This document shows positions 19,462 to 28,188 of a stretch of DNA of 64,000 bases, in pieces (the first letter of the stretch is position 1; each line of letters begins with the position of its first letter). The position numbers were made by a program, and so were the translations under genes. Source of the DNA: an uncultured Lachnospiraceae bacterium (GTDB lineage: Bacteria; Bacillota; Clostridia; Lachnospirales; Lachnospiraceae); NCBI GenBank assembly GCA_934899185.1, contig CAKXYI010000009.1:1-64000 (forward strand), in the 5' to 3' direction. The notes beneath the pieces were generated by a model. That model was not told the origin of the DNA. It searched no databases and saw only the letters and a program-made list of their open reading frames with translations.

Positions 19462-22400
19462 TTATTTAAAATATGCTACACCGGATTCAAAGATCTTCAT
19501 ATCCTGCTCTCCATAGATATTGATAGCAACAGATTCTCCGCGTCTTTCGGAATGCGCCATCTTACCAAGCACACGTCCATCCGGGCTTGTGATACCCTCA
19601 ATCGCCATATAAGAACCATTGACATTCCACTCTTCGTCCATAGTCGGATTGCCATCCTCATCCACATACTGGGTTGCGACCTGACCATTTGCAAACAATT
19701 TGTCTAACCATTCCTTGCTTGCAACGAAGCGTCCCTCTCCGTGAGAAGCCGGATTGCAATAAGTCTGACCCAGAGTAGCCTGTGCCAGCCATGGTGACTT
19801 ATCAGATACCACCTTGGTGTAGACCATCTTGGAGATGTGACGTCCGATCGTGTTGTAAGTCAGGGTCGGTGCATCTGCCTTCTGGGTATGGATCTGACCA
19901 TATGGCACCAGTCCCAACTTAATGAGTGCCTGAAAACCATTACAAATACCAAGGGCAAGTCCATCACGATTGTTCAAAAGATCCATAACGGCTTCTTTCA
20001 TCTTTTCGTTACGGAAAGCCGTTGCAAAGAACTTAGCACTTCCCTCCGGCTCATCACCTGCGGAAAATCCACCCGGGAACATGATCATCTGTGCCTGATC
20101 GATTGCCTTTGCAAATACCTCGACCGAATCACGGATGTCCTCGGCTGACTGGTTCTTGAATACCTTGACGATCGGTTCTGCACCAGCACGTTCAAATGCT
20201 TTTGCACTGTCATATTCACAGTTGGTACCCGGGAATACCGGAATAAACACCTTAGGCTTTGCCACCTTATTCTTGCATACATAGATTTCTTTTGCCTGAT
20301 ACAATCCAGTATCAACGAGATCTTTGTCCTCTGTGGCTCTGGTTGGAAATACCTTTTCCAGTGGTCTGGCCCAATCATTCAAAGCTTCTTCCATGGAAAG
20401 GCTCATATCTTTATAGATAAAGTTCTTGCTATCATTTACAGATCCGATCACGCTTACGTCCTGACCAAGTCCTGCAGTTTCCATAGCATCAAGGATGTCC
20501 CTGGTATCCGCACCGTTTACTTCGGCTACGATAGAACCCATGCAGTTTGCAAAAAGTTCTTCAGCCGCTACGCTATCTGCAATCGTCACACCTAACTTAT
20601 TACCAAATGCCATCTTAGAAAGTGCTGCAGCCAGGCCGCTTGCATCCGGTGCATAAGCAGATACGATGGTTTCCTTTTGGATCAGGCTGTGGATGACATC
20701 ATATAACTTCATGACCTGATCATAATCCGGCAGATCATAAGCATCTCGTTTTGCGCGGAAGAATACCAAAGCATGACCGGTCTTCTTTAATTCCGGTGTG
20801 ATGATGTCTCCCTCTTTTGCAATATCGACCGCAAAAGAAACCAGTGTTGGCGGTACATCGATCTCATTAAAAGAGCCTGACATGGAATCCTTTCCGCCGA
20901 TGGAAGGCAGTCCGAATTTCATCTGTGCCTGATAAGCGCCAAGCAAGGCTGCGAATGGCTGACTCCATCTCTTTGGATCCTCGGACATTCTGCGGAAGTA
21001 TTCCTGGAAAGTAAAACGGATCTTGCTGTAATCACCGCCTGCGGCTACGATACGTGCCACAGATTCAAGTACAGCAAAGGATGATCCGTGATATGGGCTC
21101 CAAGAAGACAAGAACGGATCAAAGCCATATGCCATCATGGTAACGGTATCACACTTGCCTTCGGCTACCGGAAGTTTGGCAACCATAGACTGGGTCTCGG
21201 TCAACTGGTAACGTCCGCCGTATGGCATATAGACACTGCCTGCCCCGATGGAGCCGTCGAACATTTCCACTAATCCCTTTTGTGAGCACACATTCAGGTC
21301 GGATAAAGTGGTCTCCCATGCCTTTTTTACATCACCGGCAGACAGAGCATCTGCAACGCCATCAACTGCATATGTATGAAAATAATTGTCCTCTTTTACC
21401 GGCATTTCCACTGCAACATCTGTCTCCTGATGTGCGCCGTTGGTATCTAAGAAAGATCTCTTTAAGTTGACGATTTCCTTGCCTCTCCACTCCAAGATCA
21501 GACGCGGTTCCTCGGTAACAATGGCAACTTCAACTGCCTCTAAGTTTTCTTCCTTGGCATAAGCTAAGAACTGGTCAACATTTTCTGGTGCAACAACCAC
21601 TGCCATACGTTCCTGAGACTCAGAAATGGCAAGTTCTGTTCCATCCAGACCAGCGTATTTCTTTGGCACCTTGTCTAACTGTACGCGCAGTCCGTCTGCT
21701 AACTCACCGATAGCAACGGACACACCGCCTGCACCAAAGTCATTACATTTTTTGATGATATAACTTACTTCCTCACGGCGGAAAAGTCTCTGGATCTTAC
21801 GCTCTGTAGGCGCATTTCCCTTTTGTACCTCAGCACCACAGACTGCAGTAGACTGGGTGTTGTGCGCCTTGGAAGATCCTGTCGCACCACCGATTCCGTC
21901 ACGACCGGTTCTTCCGCCAAGTAAAATGATGCGGTCTCCCGGATCTGAATTTAATCTCTGCACAGCACGTCTTGGAGCAGCACCCATAACGGCACCGATC
22001 TCCATACGTTTTGCTACATAATTTGGATGATATACTTCTTTGACATAGCCAGTTGCCAGACCGATCTGGTTGCCGTAGGAAGAATAACCATGGGCTGCTT
22101 CACGCACCAGTTTCTTCTGTGGAAGTTTGCCTTCCATGGTATCTTTGACGGATACGGTCGGATCTGAGGCACCGGTCACGCGCATAGCCTGATATACATA
22201 AGTACGTCCGGAAAGCGGATCACGGATAGCACCACCTAGACAGGTAGCCGCACCACCAAATGGTTCGATCTCGGTCGGATGGTTGTGTGTCTCATTCTTG
22301 AAATTGACAAGCCATTCTTCTGTCTTGCCATCAACCTCTACCGGCACAACAATAGAGCATGCATTAATCTCGTCAGATTCTTCCTGATCGTCCAGTTTGC

Positions 22401-23262
22401 CGTCCTTTTTTAACTTTTTCATGGCAAGCAGAGCCAGATCCATGAGGCAGACGAACTTATCATCACGGTCCTTGTAAAGGATCTTGAAATTATCTAAGTA
22501 ATTATTGTAAGTATCTTCGATCGGGGCGCGATAGTAACCGTCCTCAAAGGTAACATTCTTTAACTCGGTAGAGAATGTCGTATGACGGCAGTGGTCTGAC
22601 CAGTAGGTATCTAATACACGGATCTCTGTCATGGAAGGATCGCGCTGTTCATCCTGAGCAAAATACTTCTGGATATGTAAGAAATCCTTGAAGGTCATAG
22701 CAAGTCCAAGAGAATCATACAGATCTTTTAACTCCTTTTCCGGCATGCTGCTAAATCCGTCAAAGATGGCAACATCTGCCGGATCTTCAAAATGATCTGT
22801 CAGAGTTTCAGGCTTATCCATACCGGTCTCTCTGGAGTCTACCGGATTGATGCAATGCTTCTTGATGGCTTCAAACTGCTCGTCTGTGATCTGCCCTTCA
22901 ATGACATAGGTAGTTGCGGAACGGATGATGACATCTTCATCTTCCTTTAACAACTTGACGCACTGCTCTGCGGAATCTGCTCTCTGGTCAAACTGTCCCG
23001 GCAAAAATTCCACGCTGAATATCCTGCCTTCATAAGCAAATTCTTCTTCGTAATACTCATCGACCGGAAGTTCACAAAAAACGGTCTTTAATGCCTTCTT
23101 ATAAGTGTCCTCCGAAATATTCTCAATATCGTAACGGATCAGGACGCGAACGCCTGTTACCATGGTAATGCCAAGATAACTCTTGATCTCACTGTAAAGT
23201 GACTTTGCTGCCACTGCATACTGGGGTTTCTTCTCTGCATAAACTCTTCTTACGTTTCCCAT
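19462..23262 (-). CDS. purL: Phosphoribosylformylglycinamidine synthase (single-chain)
   Basis: Purine synthesis enzyme converting FGAR to FGAM with glutamine and ATP. The protein has about 1,266 residues in one chain, the form found in Clostridia, rather than separate PurS/PurL/PurQ. The N-terminal PurS-like part is residues 1-150, the duplicated AIRS-type synthetase core about 170-960 (DHCRHTTFSTEL and the GGKDSMSGSF loop), and the C-terminal glutaminase domain about 1010-1260 with the nucleophilic Cys in LALGICNGFQALIKLG. I choose the ATG at 23262 (MGNVRR), preceded by GGAGG with 6-nt spacing, over the one eight codons upstream. Divergent from a lysR gene. Confidence 0.95.
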   Translation of the reverse strand: MGNVRRVYAEKKPQYAVAAKSLYSEIKSYLGITMVTGVRVLIRYDIENISEDTYKKALKTVFCELPVDEYYEEEFAYEGRIFSVEFLPGQFDQRADSAEQCVKLLKEDEDVIIRSATTYVIEGQITDEQFEAIKKHCINPVDSRETGMDKPETLTDHFEDPADVAIFDGFSSMPEKELKDLYDSLGLAMTFKDFLHIQKYFAQDEQRDPSMTEIRVLDTYWSDHCRHTTFSTELKNVTFEDGYYRAPIEDTYNNYLDNFKILYKDRDDKFVCLMDLALLAMKKLKKDGKLDDQEESDEINACSIVVPVEVDGKTEEWLVNFKNETHNHPTEIEPFGGAATCLGGAIRDPLSGRTYVYQAMRVTGASDPTVSVKDTMEGKLPQKKLVREAAHGYSSYGNQIGLATGYVKEVYHPNYVAKRMEIGAVMGAAPRRAVQRLNSDPGDRIILLGGRTGRDGIGGATGSSKAHNTQSTAVCGAEVQKGNAPTERKIQRLFRREEVSYIIKKCNDFGAGGVSVAIGELADGLRVQLDKVPKKYAGLDGTELAISESQERMAVVVAPENVDQFLAYAKEENLEAVEVAIVTEEPRLILEWRGKEIVNLKRSFLDTNGAHQETDVAVEMPVKEDNYFHTYAVDGVADALSAGDVKKAWETTLSDLNVCSQKGLVEMFDGSIGAGSVYMPYGGRYQLTETQSMVAKLPVAEGKCDTVTMMAYGFDPFLSSWSPYHGSSFAVLESVARIVAAGGDYSKIRFTFQEYFRRMSEDPKRWSQPFAALLGAYQAQMKFGLPSIGGKDSMSGSFNEIDVPPTLVSFAVDIAKEGDIITPELKKTGHALVFFRAKRDAYDLPDYDQVMKLYDVIHSLIQKETIVSAYAPDASGLAAALSKMAFGNKLGVTIADSVAAEELFANCMGSIVAEVNGADTRDILDAMETAGLGQDVSVIGSVNDSKNFIYKDMSLSMEEALNDWARPLEKVFPTRATEDKDLVDTGLYQAKEIYVCKNKVAKPKVFIPVFPGTNCEYDSAKAFERAGAEPIVKVFKNQSAEDIRDSVEVFAKAIDQAQMIMFPGGFSAGDEPEGSAKFFATAFRNEKMKEAVMDLLNNRDGLALGICNGFQALIKLGLVPYGQIHTQKADAPTLTYNTIGRHISKMVYTKVVSDKSPWLAQATLGQTYCNPASHGEGRFVASKEWLDKLFANGQVATQYVDEDGNPTMDEEWNVNGSYMAIEGITSPDGRVLGKMAHSERRGESVAINIYGEQDMKIFESGVAYFK

Positions 23263-23321
23263 GCTATACCTCCATCTTTCACTCACTTGGACATAGGATA
23301 TGCCCTATCACATTTACCCAT

Positions 23322-23327
23322 AGTATA
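23322..23327 (-). promoter_or_regulatory. Putative extended -10 of the purL promoter
   Basis: Minus strand TGC followed by TATACT, 60 bp before the purL ATG, in the 220-bp region shared with the divergent lysR. No good -35 accompanies it. No guanine/PRPP riboswitch was recognised in the leader. Confidence 0.4.
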
Positions 23328-23396
23328 GCACATTGCACTGACCTGCACATAATTATTATCCCTAATCAGATATATTAGTAAATCTTATCTATATCC

Positions 23397-23425
23397 TTGA
23401 CTGCTATTATTTGTGCTTATATAAT
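23397..23425 (+). promoter_or_regulatory. Sigma-A promoter of the lysR gene
   Basis: TTGACT, 17-bp spacer and TATAAT, 58 bp before the ATG at 23483. Just upstream (about 23362-23378) lies an inverted repeat CTAAT-N7-ATTAG, which could be an autoregulatory LysR site. Confidence 0.75.
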
Positions 23426-23482
23426 ATGAATAATAACATTGCTTCTTTTTTATCACACCCGCTTAATCAGAAAGGAAACCTT

Positions 23483-24373
23483 ATGGATATCAATTACGAA
23501 CTATATAAAGTATTTTACCATGTTGCCTCTTCCCTCAGTTTCTCCGAGGCAAGCAAGCAACTTTTCATTTCCCAGTCCGCCGTATCGCAGTCGATCAAGA
23601 CTTTGGAGAAAAAGATCGGTCAGCCCCTCTTTATCCGCAGCACCAAAAAGGTCCAACTGACCCCTGCCGGCGAACTGCTCTTACAGCACATTGAGCCAGC
23701 CATGAACCTCATACGCCGCGGTGAAGAACAAATCCAGAATGTCAACGACACCAGATTGGGGCAACTCCACATCAGCGCCAGCGATACCATCTGCCGTTAT
23801 TTTCTGGTGCCTTATATCCAAAAGTTCCACGAACTCTACCCTGATGTACCCATCCGCATCACCAATGCAACCAGCAAGTCCTGCGTCGAACTCTTGGACC
23901 AGGGAAAGGTTGACATCATCATAACCAACCATCCCAACTCCCGCATGAATACCTCTTATATCACCCAGACCCTGACGACCTTTCAGGATGTATTCATCGC
24001 CAATCCCACACATTTTCCACAGATCACCAAGGAAATGACTTTTAAAGAGATCTCCGGTCTGCCTATCCTGATGTTGGACAAAAACTCTACGACCAGTGAA
24101 TACCTCCATCAGATCTTTTTGGAGCATCGCCTGGATCTGGTGCCGGCTTTTCAACTATATTCCAATGATCTTTTGATTGATCTTGCACGCATCGGTCTTG
24201 GCATTGCCTTTATCCCGGACTACTGCATCAAGCATGCCTCAAAGGATCTGACCGTTGTTTCTACAAGAGAAAAACTTCCGCCAAGAAGCCTGGTCGCAGC
24301 GATGCATCCGTCCCTGCCCCTTGGTGCCTCAGCAGAAGCCTTTTTATCTCTTTTGCCAAAAATCGTCCACTAG
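23483..24373 (+). CDS. LysR-family transcriptional regulator
   Basis: 296-residue LTTR starting MDINYELYKVFYHVA. The winged helix-turn-helix is residues 1-60 (FSEASKQLFISQSAVSQSIKTLE) and the substrate-binding effector domain about 88-290. I reject the upstream ATG at 23411 because AGAAAGGA lies 8-9 nt before 23483. It is divergent from purL and may act on that intergenic region or on distant genes; the effector is unknown. Its last 30 nt overlap the 3' end of the convergent helicase gene. Confidence 0.9.
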   Translation: MDINYELYKVFYHVASSLSFSEASKQLFISQSAVSQSIKTLEKKIGQPLFIRSTKKVQLTPAGELLLQHIEPAMNLIRRGEEQIQNVNDTRLGQLHISASDTICRYFLVPYIQKFHELYPDVPIRITNATSKSCVELLDQGKVDIIITNHPNSRMNTSYITQTLTTFQDVFIANPTHFPQITKEMTFKEISGLPILMLDKNSTTSEYLHQIFLEHRLDLVPAFQLYSNDLLIDLARIGLGIAFIPDYCIKHASKDLTVVSTREKLPPRSLVAAMHPSLPLGASAEAFLSLLPKIVH

Positions 24374-26800
24374 TTTTCCAACCGTATGACGATCACAGAT
24401 CTTTCCGTCGTTCCATTCCCGCGGGAAGGTCTGTCTATATTCTTTTCTGGTAAAACGTTCATCTAAGAGGGCGATCACTCCCTCATCACTTTTTGTCCGA
24501 ATGACGCGCCCTGCCGCCTGGATCACCTTGTTCATGCCCGGATAAAGGTAGGCAAAGGAAAATCCATTTCTCCCCGTCGCCTCAAAATACTGTTTCATGA
24601 CTTCCCGCTCATTTCCGATCTGGGGCAGCCCCACACCGACAATAATGGCACCGATCAGTTTTTCTTCCCTCAGATCGATCCCCTCTGAAAAGACACCCCC
24701 CATCACGCAAAAAGCAACCAGCGAACGCTGTCTTGCCTCTTCAAATTCTGCCAGGAAATCTTCCCGCTCCTGCTCACTCATGCCTGAACGCTGACAGATG
24801 ACATCGCAAGCCCCCAGATTTTTTGCCATGAACTTATGGCTGATCTCCTCCAGCATCTTATAGGAAGGGCAAAAGACCATGTAATTGCCTTTTTTCTTTT
24901 TCACGATGGCTTCGATATAGTCTGCAAAAGCCAGATATTCCGTAAAAGTCCTTCTGGTATAGCGGCTGCTGACATCCCTGCCGATCAAAAGTGCCCGCTT
25001 TTCCTGTTCAAAGACAGAATCTGCATAAATAGCATAGACATCATCATCACTGCACAAAAGTTCTTTGTAATATTGTATCGGCAGCAAAGTTGCAGAGAAA
25101 AAAACACAGGCACGCGATCGATCCAACCGCTTTTGCAGCATATAGGAAGGATCCACACAAAAGAGATGCAGGCAGAACTGTCCTTTTTCATCATAGTCAC
25201 AGTAAATGCGATAGTGCTCGTCAAAGTCATCGGACAAGTTGACAAAATTGCGTACCTTAAAATAAAAGTCCAAAACCTCGTCGCGGTCTATGATATTTCC
25301 TTCTTTTTGCAGCAATTCATCCATAGCCGCAGCCGCCCGGAAAAGGGCAAACAAAAAGGCGTCCATCTCCTCTAAGACCAGCATTCTCTCACACTGCCGT
25401 TTTAAGACAAGCATTTCCTTGTTGCAGCGCTCCAAGGTATTTTCTAATTTCTTTCCATAGATCTTTAACTTCTTTTTCATGACAAGAAAGTCTTCTTTGA
25501 CCAAAGTCTCCGAATACATATCTCGGGCACGCTCAACCAAATTGTGTGCTTCATCTACCAGAAAAAGATAGTCACCCCGGATGCCCTCTGCAAAAAATCG
25601 TTTGAGGCAGACATTTGGATCAAAGACATAGTTGTAGTCACAGATGATATGATCTACCCAAGATGCGATATCCAGACTATACTCAAAAGGACAGACCCGT
25701 CGCTCTTTTGCCCAGCGTAAAATGCAATCCCGATCCATCATATTCTCTTCCTGCAAAATGTCATAGACGGCATCATTGACACGATCAAAATGCCCTTTCG
25801 CATAAGGACAGTCATCCGGGTTGCAGGACCTCTCCTCCAAAAGACACATCTTATCCTTGGCTGTGATCACGACCGTCTTTCCCTCATAACCCTGTTCCTC
25901 CATCAGAAGAAAAGTATCATGCGCCACGACACCGGTCGCATTTTTGGCAGTCAGGTAAAAAATCTTATCTCCCATGTTCTGCCCCATCGCCTGTATGGCA
26001 GGAAAGATTGTTGCCAGAGTCTTGCCTGTGCCCGTCGGTGCCTGCAAAAATAAGATCTTTTCGCGCATGATACTGCGGTAGACATCCGTTACCAATTTCT
26101 TTTGCCCCTGCCGATAGGCATAAGGAAATTCCAAGCCCCGGACGGACTGCTGGCGAATCATCTTGTGGTGAAATAAAAAGTCCGACCATTTCTTATAAGA
26201 AGCAATGAGTCCCAAAAACCAGTCCTCGATCTCATCATAGGAATAATGCATCTGAAATCTGCGGATTTCTTCCGTATCCAGATTGCAATAAGTCATCTGC
26301 ACGCCGATGCCGGGCAGGGCATGCTGGGTTGCAAAAATAAAGGCATAGCACTTTGCCTGTGCCAGATGCACGGCATTTGGCTCTGCTATCTGCTCCACAT
26401 CCAGATATACACCCTTGATCTCATCGACCATAACAGACGGTGCCGGATCTTCCTGCGCAACCTTTTCGGGTTTCTCCTGCACAACTTCTAAAAAGTGTCT
26501 GGTCTCTTCCAATAAGCCTTCTTCATATATAATACCGTCGGCTCTGCCTTCAATGGCCAGATCATACTCCTCATAGGAGACGATAAACTTGAGCGGGATT
26601 TCTGCATGATAATCGGCGCCTGCCCGCCTCTGGATCTTGCGGTGGATTCGACTGCCCTCCTGCATCGCCTCCATGCGCATCTGCCCGCCATGTCGGTCAT
26701 CGATATCTCCTGCATTCATCAGAAATTCAACGAGATTTCTGACAGAGATCACGATCTGCGGTTTTGATTCTTCCTCTTGTAACAACTTACTGATCTTCAT
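24344..26800 (-). CDS. XPD/DinG-like DNA helicase with N-terminal PD-(D/E)XK-like segment
   Basis: About 818 residues, superfamily 2, XPD-type. The N-terminal 170 residues look like a PD-(D/E)XK nuclease (EGRADGI then a VDEIKG motif, with a basic RIHRKIQRR stretch). The helicase core has Walker A APTGTGKT, a four-Cys iron-sulphur region (CLLEERSCNPDDC and RRVCPF), a DEAH box (LVDEAHNL) and a C-terminal motif VI (QAAGRVIRT). It probably processes or unwinds damaged or branched DNA; the precise role is unknown. I use the ATG at 26800 because the longer reading would start inside the upstream terminator. There is no SD before it, and a TATACT ends 7 nt ahead, hinting at a leaderless transcript. 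Confidence 0.85.
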   Translation of the reverse strand: MKISKLLQEEESKPQIVISVRNLVEFLMNAGDIDDRHGGQMRMEAMQEGSRIHRKIQRRAGADYHAEIPLKFIVSYEEYDLAIEGRADGIIYEEGLLEETRHFLEVVQEKPEKVAQEDPAPSVMVDEIKGVYLDVEQIAEPNAVHLAQAKCYAFIFATQHALPGIGVQMTYCNLDTEEIRRFQMHYSYDEIEDWFLGLIASYKKWSDFLFHHKMIRQQSVRGLEFPYAYRQGQKKLVTDVYRSIMREKILFLQAPTGTGKTLATIFPAIQAMGQNMGDKIFYLTAKNATGVVAHDTFLLMEEQGYEGKTVVITAKDKMCLLEERSCNPDDCPYAKGHFDRVNDAVYDILQEENMMDRDCILRWAKERRVCPFEYSLDIASWVDHIICDYNYVFDPNVCLKRFFAEGIRGDYLFLVDEAHNLVERARDMYSETLVKEDFLVMKKKLKIYGKKLENTLERCNKEMLVLKRQCERMLVLEEMDAFLFALFRAAAAMDELLQKEGNIIDRDEVLDFYFKVRNFVNLSDDFDEHYRIYCDYDEKGQFCLHLFCVDPSYMLQKRLDRSRACVFFSATLLPIQYYKELLCSDDDVYAIYADSVFEQEKRALLIGRDVSSRYTRRTFTEYLAFADYIEAIVKKKKGNYMVFCPSYKMLEEISHKFMAKNLGACDVICQRSGMSEQEREDFLAEFEEARQRSLVAFCVMGGVFSEGIDLREEKLIGAIIVGVGLPQIGNEREVMKQYFEATGRNGFSFAYLYPGMNKVIQAAGRVIRTKSDEGVIALLDERFTRKEYRQTFPREWNDGKICDRHTVGKLVDDFWQKR

Positions 26801-26819
26801 ATGCTTAGTATAACATAAA

Positions 26820-26851
26820 ATGCCCCCGGCAGGTAAACCCGCCGAGGGCAT
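26820..26851 (-). terminator. Rho-independent terminator after the HPr-like gene
   Basis: Reading leftward: ATGCCCTCGGCGGG, TTTA loop, CCTGCCGGGGGCAT (14 bp with two G-U pairs), then TTTT. It starts 13 nt beyond the HPr-like stop codon. Confidence 0.88.
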
Positions 26852-26863
26852 CTTTCACGCATT

Positions 26864-27088
26864 TTATGCTACTGCAAATTTACGAACCGCCTGCACAAAG
26901 GTTGGATCATACTTGCTGCAAAGCACCTGCATCTCTCGTTTCATTCCCATGCTCATAACACCGAGCAATGATTTTGCATCTAAATATATGACGCCACTCT
27001 TTAAATCAATGGCTTCTGGACAAACGGATGCTGCCTGCACGAATTCTTGTACTTCTTTTTCGTCTCTAAGCATTACCTTCAGTTCCAT
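26864..27088 (-). CDS. HPr-like protein lacking the phosphorylated histidine
   Basis: 74 residues. The central segment (YLDAKSLLGVMSMGM) matches the HPr regulatory loop around Ser46, including the Ser that HPr kinase phosphorylates. The N-terminal part, where HPr has the GxHARPA active-site loop with His15, reads MLRDEKEVQEFVQAAS and has no His. It therefore cannot carry phosphate from enzyme I and is more likely a regulator, comparable in logic to Crh of Bacillus (which has Gln in place of His15). Start at the ATG 27088, 8 nt after AAGGAG. It has its own strong promoter and terminator, so it is a single-gene unit. Confidence 0.8.
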   Translation of the reverse strand: MELKVMLRDEKEVQEFVQAASVCPEAIDLKSGVIYLDAKSLLGVMSMGMKREMQVLCSKYDPTFVQAVRKFAVA

Positions 27089-27132
27089 TTTTTTCACTCC
27101 TTTTCACTAAAAAATCGCGAAACTCTATACAG

Positions 27133-27155
27133 TAGAAACGTTTCCAACGTTTCAT
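27133..27155 (-). promoter_or_regulatory. GAAACGTTTC palindrome, possible LacI/CcpA-type operator
   Basis: A perfect 10-bp palindrome GAAACGTTTC (27135-27144) preceded on the minus strand by a second GAAACGTT, 8-10 bp downstream of the -10 of the HPr-like gene. The core resembles LacI/GalR-family operators (cre-like), but it deviates from the full cre consensus. Its position would block transcription start. Confidence 0.45.
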
Positions 27156-27162
27156 TCGACCT

Positions 27163-27191
27163 ATTAAAGCACAGACCTTATCGTTTGTCAA
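27163..27191 (-). promoter_or_regulatory. Sigma-A promoter of the HPr-like gene
   Basis: Minus strand TTGACA (27191-27186), a 17-bp spacer and TTTAAT (27168-27163). The -35 is perfect. Confidence 0.82.
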
Positions 27192-27420
27192 ATCAGAAAT
27201 TCGTGAAAAATATTAAGAATTCGGGTAATATTTACAGTATTCCTTTGCAAGTTCTTCATCCTTTTGAATGACAAATGTCGCATCCTGTCGAACATTTAAC
27301 ACTTTGCACACATTTTACGCAATATTGCATAAAGAATCGATATGTTTTCCCATGTTTCTGTTTATCTTGTACAAAATTGTGTTTTTAACAAGATAATATC
27401 AAGAATTTCACGCCTTTTTA
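27192..27420. other. Gene-free interval between sirtuin and HPr-like gene
   Basis: AT-rich, no supported gene. It contains a perfect 9-bp inverted repeat, TTATCTTGT (27362-27370) and ACAAGATAA (27388-27396), with a 17-nt loop. No T-run follows it within a few bases in the leftward direction, so it is not a convincing terminator and may be a binding site. Tiny open frames of 32 and 42 codons exist but lack ribosome-binding sites. Confidence 0.5.
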
Positions 27421-28173
27421 TCAAAAAAGCGCGTCTTCCAAGGCTGCAAAGACCTGCCCCATAGATGCCTCGATAAAGAGATCTTTCTCCGAGTTCAACT
27501 GCACATGCAATGGTTCTTTATTTATGACAATAAGATGTCCTCCACGGAACTCATAGACATAGGATGCCGCTGGATATACGTTTAAGGACGTGCCAGCCAC
27601 AATCAAAGTGTCGGCTTTTCGGATCGCATCGACTGCCCCTCTGACTGCATCTTCCGGCAGTCCTTCCTCATACAAGGTGACCTGCGGGCGAATCATGCCT
27701 CCGCATTTTGGGCATCTGGGAATACCAGACGTCTCAAAAATAAAATTCTCACCGACTTTTTCACCACAGGATGCACAATAATTTTTGTGGGTCGTCCCAT
27801 GGATCTCATAGACACATTTCGATCCAGCCAACTGGTGCAGACCGTCGATATTCTGTGTAACGATAGCATCCAATTTTCCAATTTCTTCCAACTTTGCCAG
27901 GACCCTGTGGGTGACATTTGGTACAAAGCCACGGCTATCCATCTTTTGCCGGTAAAACTCAAAGAAGACCTCCGGTTCTCTCATCAGACAGGTATGGCTC
28001 AAGAGATATTCCGGCTGATACTTGTCAAACTGCACATCATGCTGATTGTATAAGCCGTCCTTACTGCGGAAATCCGGGATGCCGCTCTCGGTCGATACAC
28101 CCGCTCCACCAAAAAAGACAATATGTTCTGACTCCTTGATCCATTCGATAAATTTTGCTATCAATGCTTCCAT
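27421..28173 (-). CDS. cobB: NAD-dependent protein deacylase (sirtuin, SIR2/CobB family)
   Basis: 250 residues, class U/III-like bacterial sirtuin. The NAD-binding motif GAGVSTESGIPDFRS is near residues 24-38, the catalytic TQNIDGLHQLAG near 109-120 with His in IHGTTH near 128, and a four-Cys zinc site in CASCGEK and CPKCGG. It removes acyl groups from lysines using NAD. It follows the SufB-like gene by 15 nt in the same direction and may share its transcript, a link between iron-sulphur assembly and redox state that is only suggestive. Confidence 0.92.
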   Translation of the reverse strand: MEALIAKFIEWIKESEHIVFFGGAGVSTESGIPDFRSKDGLYNQHDVQFDKYQPEYLLSHTCLMREPEVFFEFYRQKMDSRGFVPNVTHRVLAKLEEIGKLDAIVTQNIDGLHQLAGSKCVYEIHGTTHKNYCASCGEKVGENFIFETSGIPRCPKCGGMIRPQVTLYEEGLPEDAVRGAVDAIRKADTLIVAGTSLNVYPAASYVYEFRGGHLIVINKEPLHVQLNSEKDLFIEASMGQVFAALEDALF

Positions 28174-28188
28174 GGTAATACTCCCGCT

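Noticed and set aside
26801..26851. Extension of the helicase to an ATG at 26851
   Set aside because: Those codons are the arms of the terminator hairpin; the protein family starts near MKISKLL.
27200..27420. Short open frames of about 32 (minus) and 42 (plus) codons between the sirtuin and HPr-like genes
   Set aside because: The minus one would need a GTG without an SD and the plus one has no SD either; no family resemblance.
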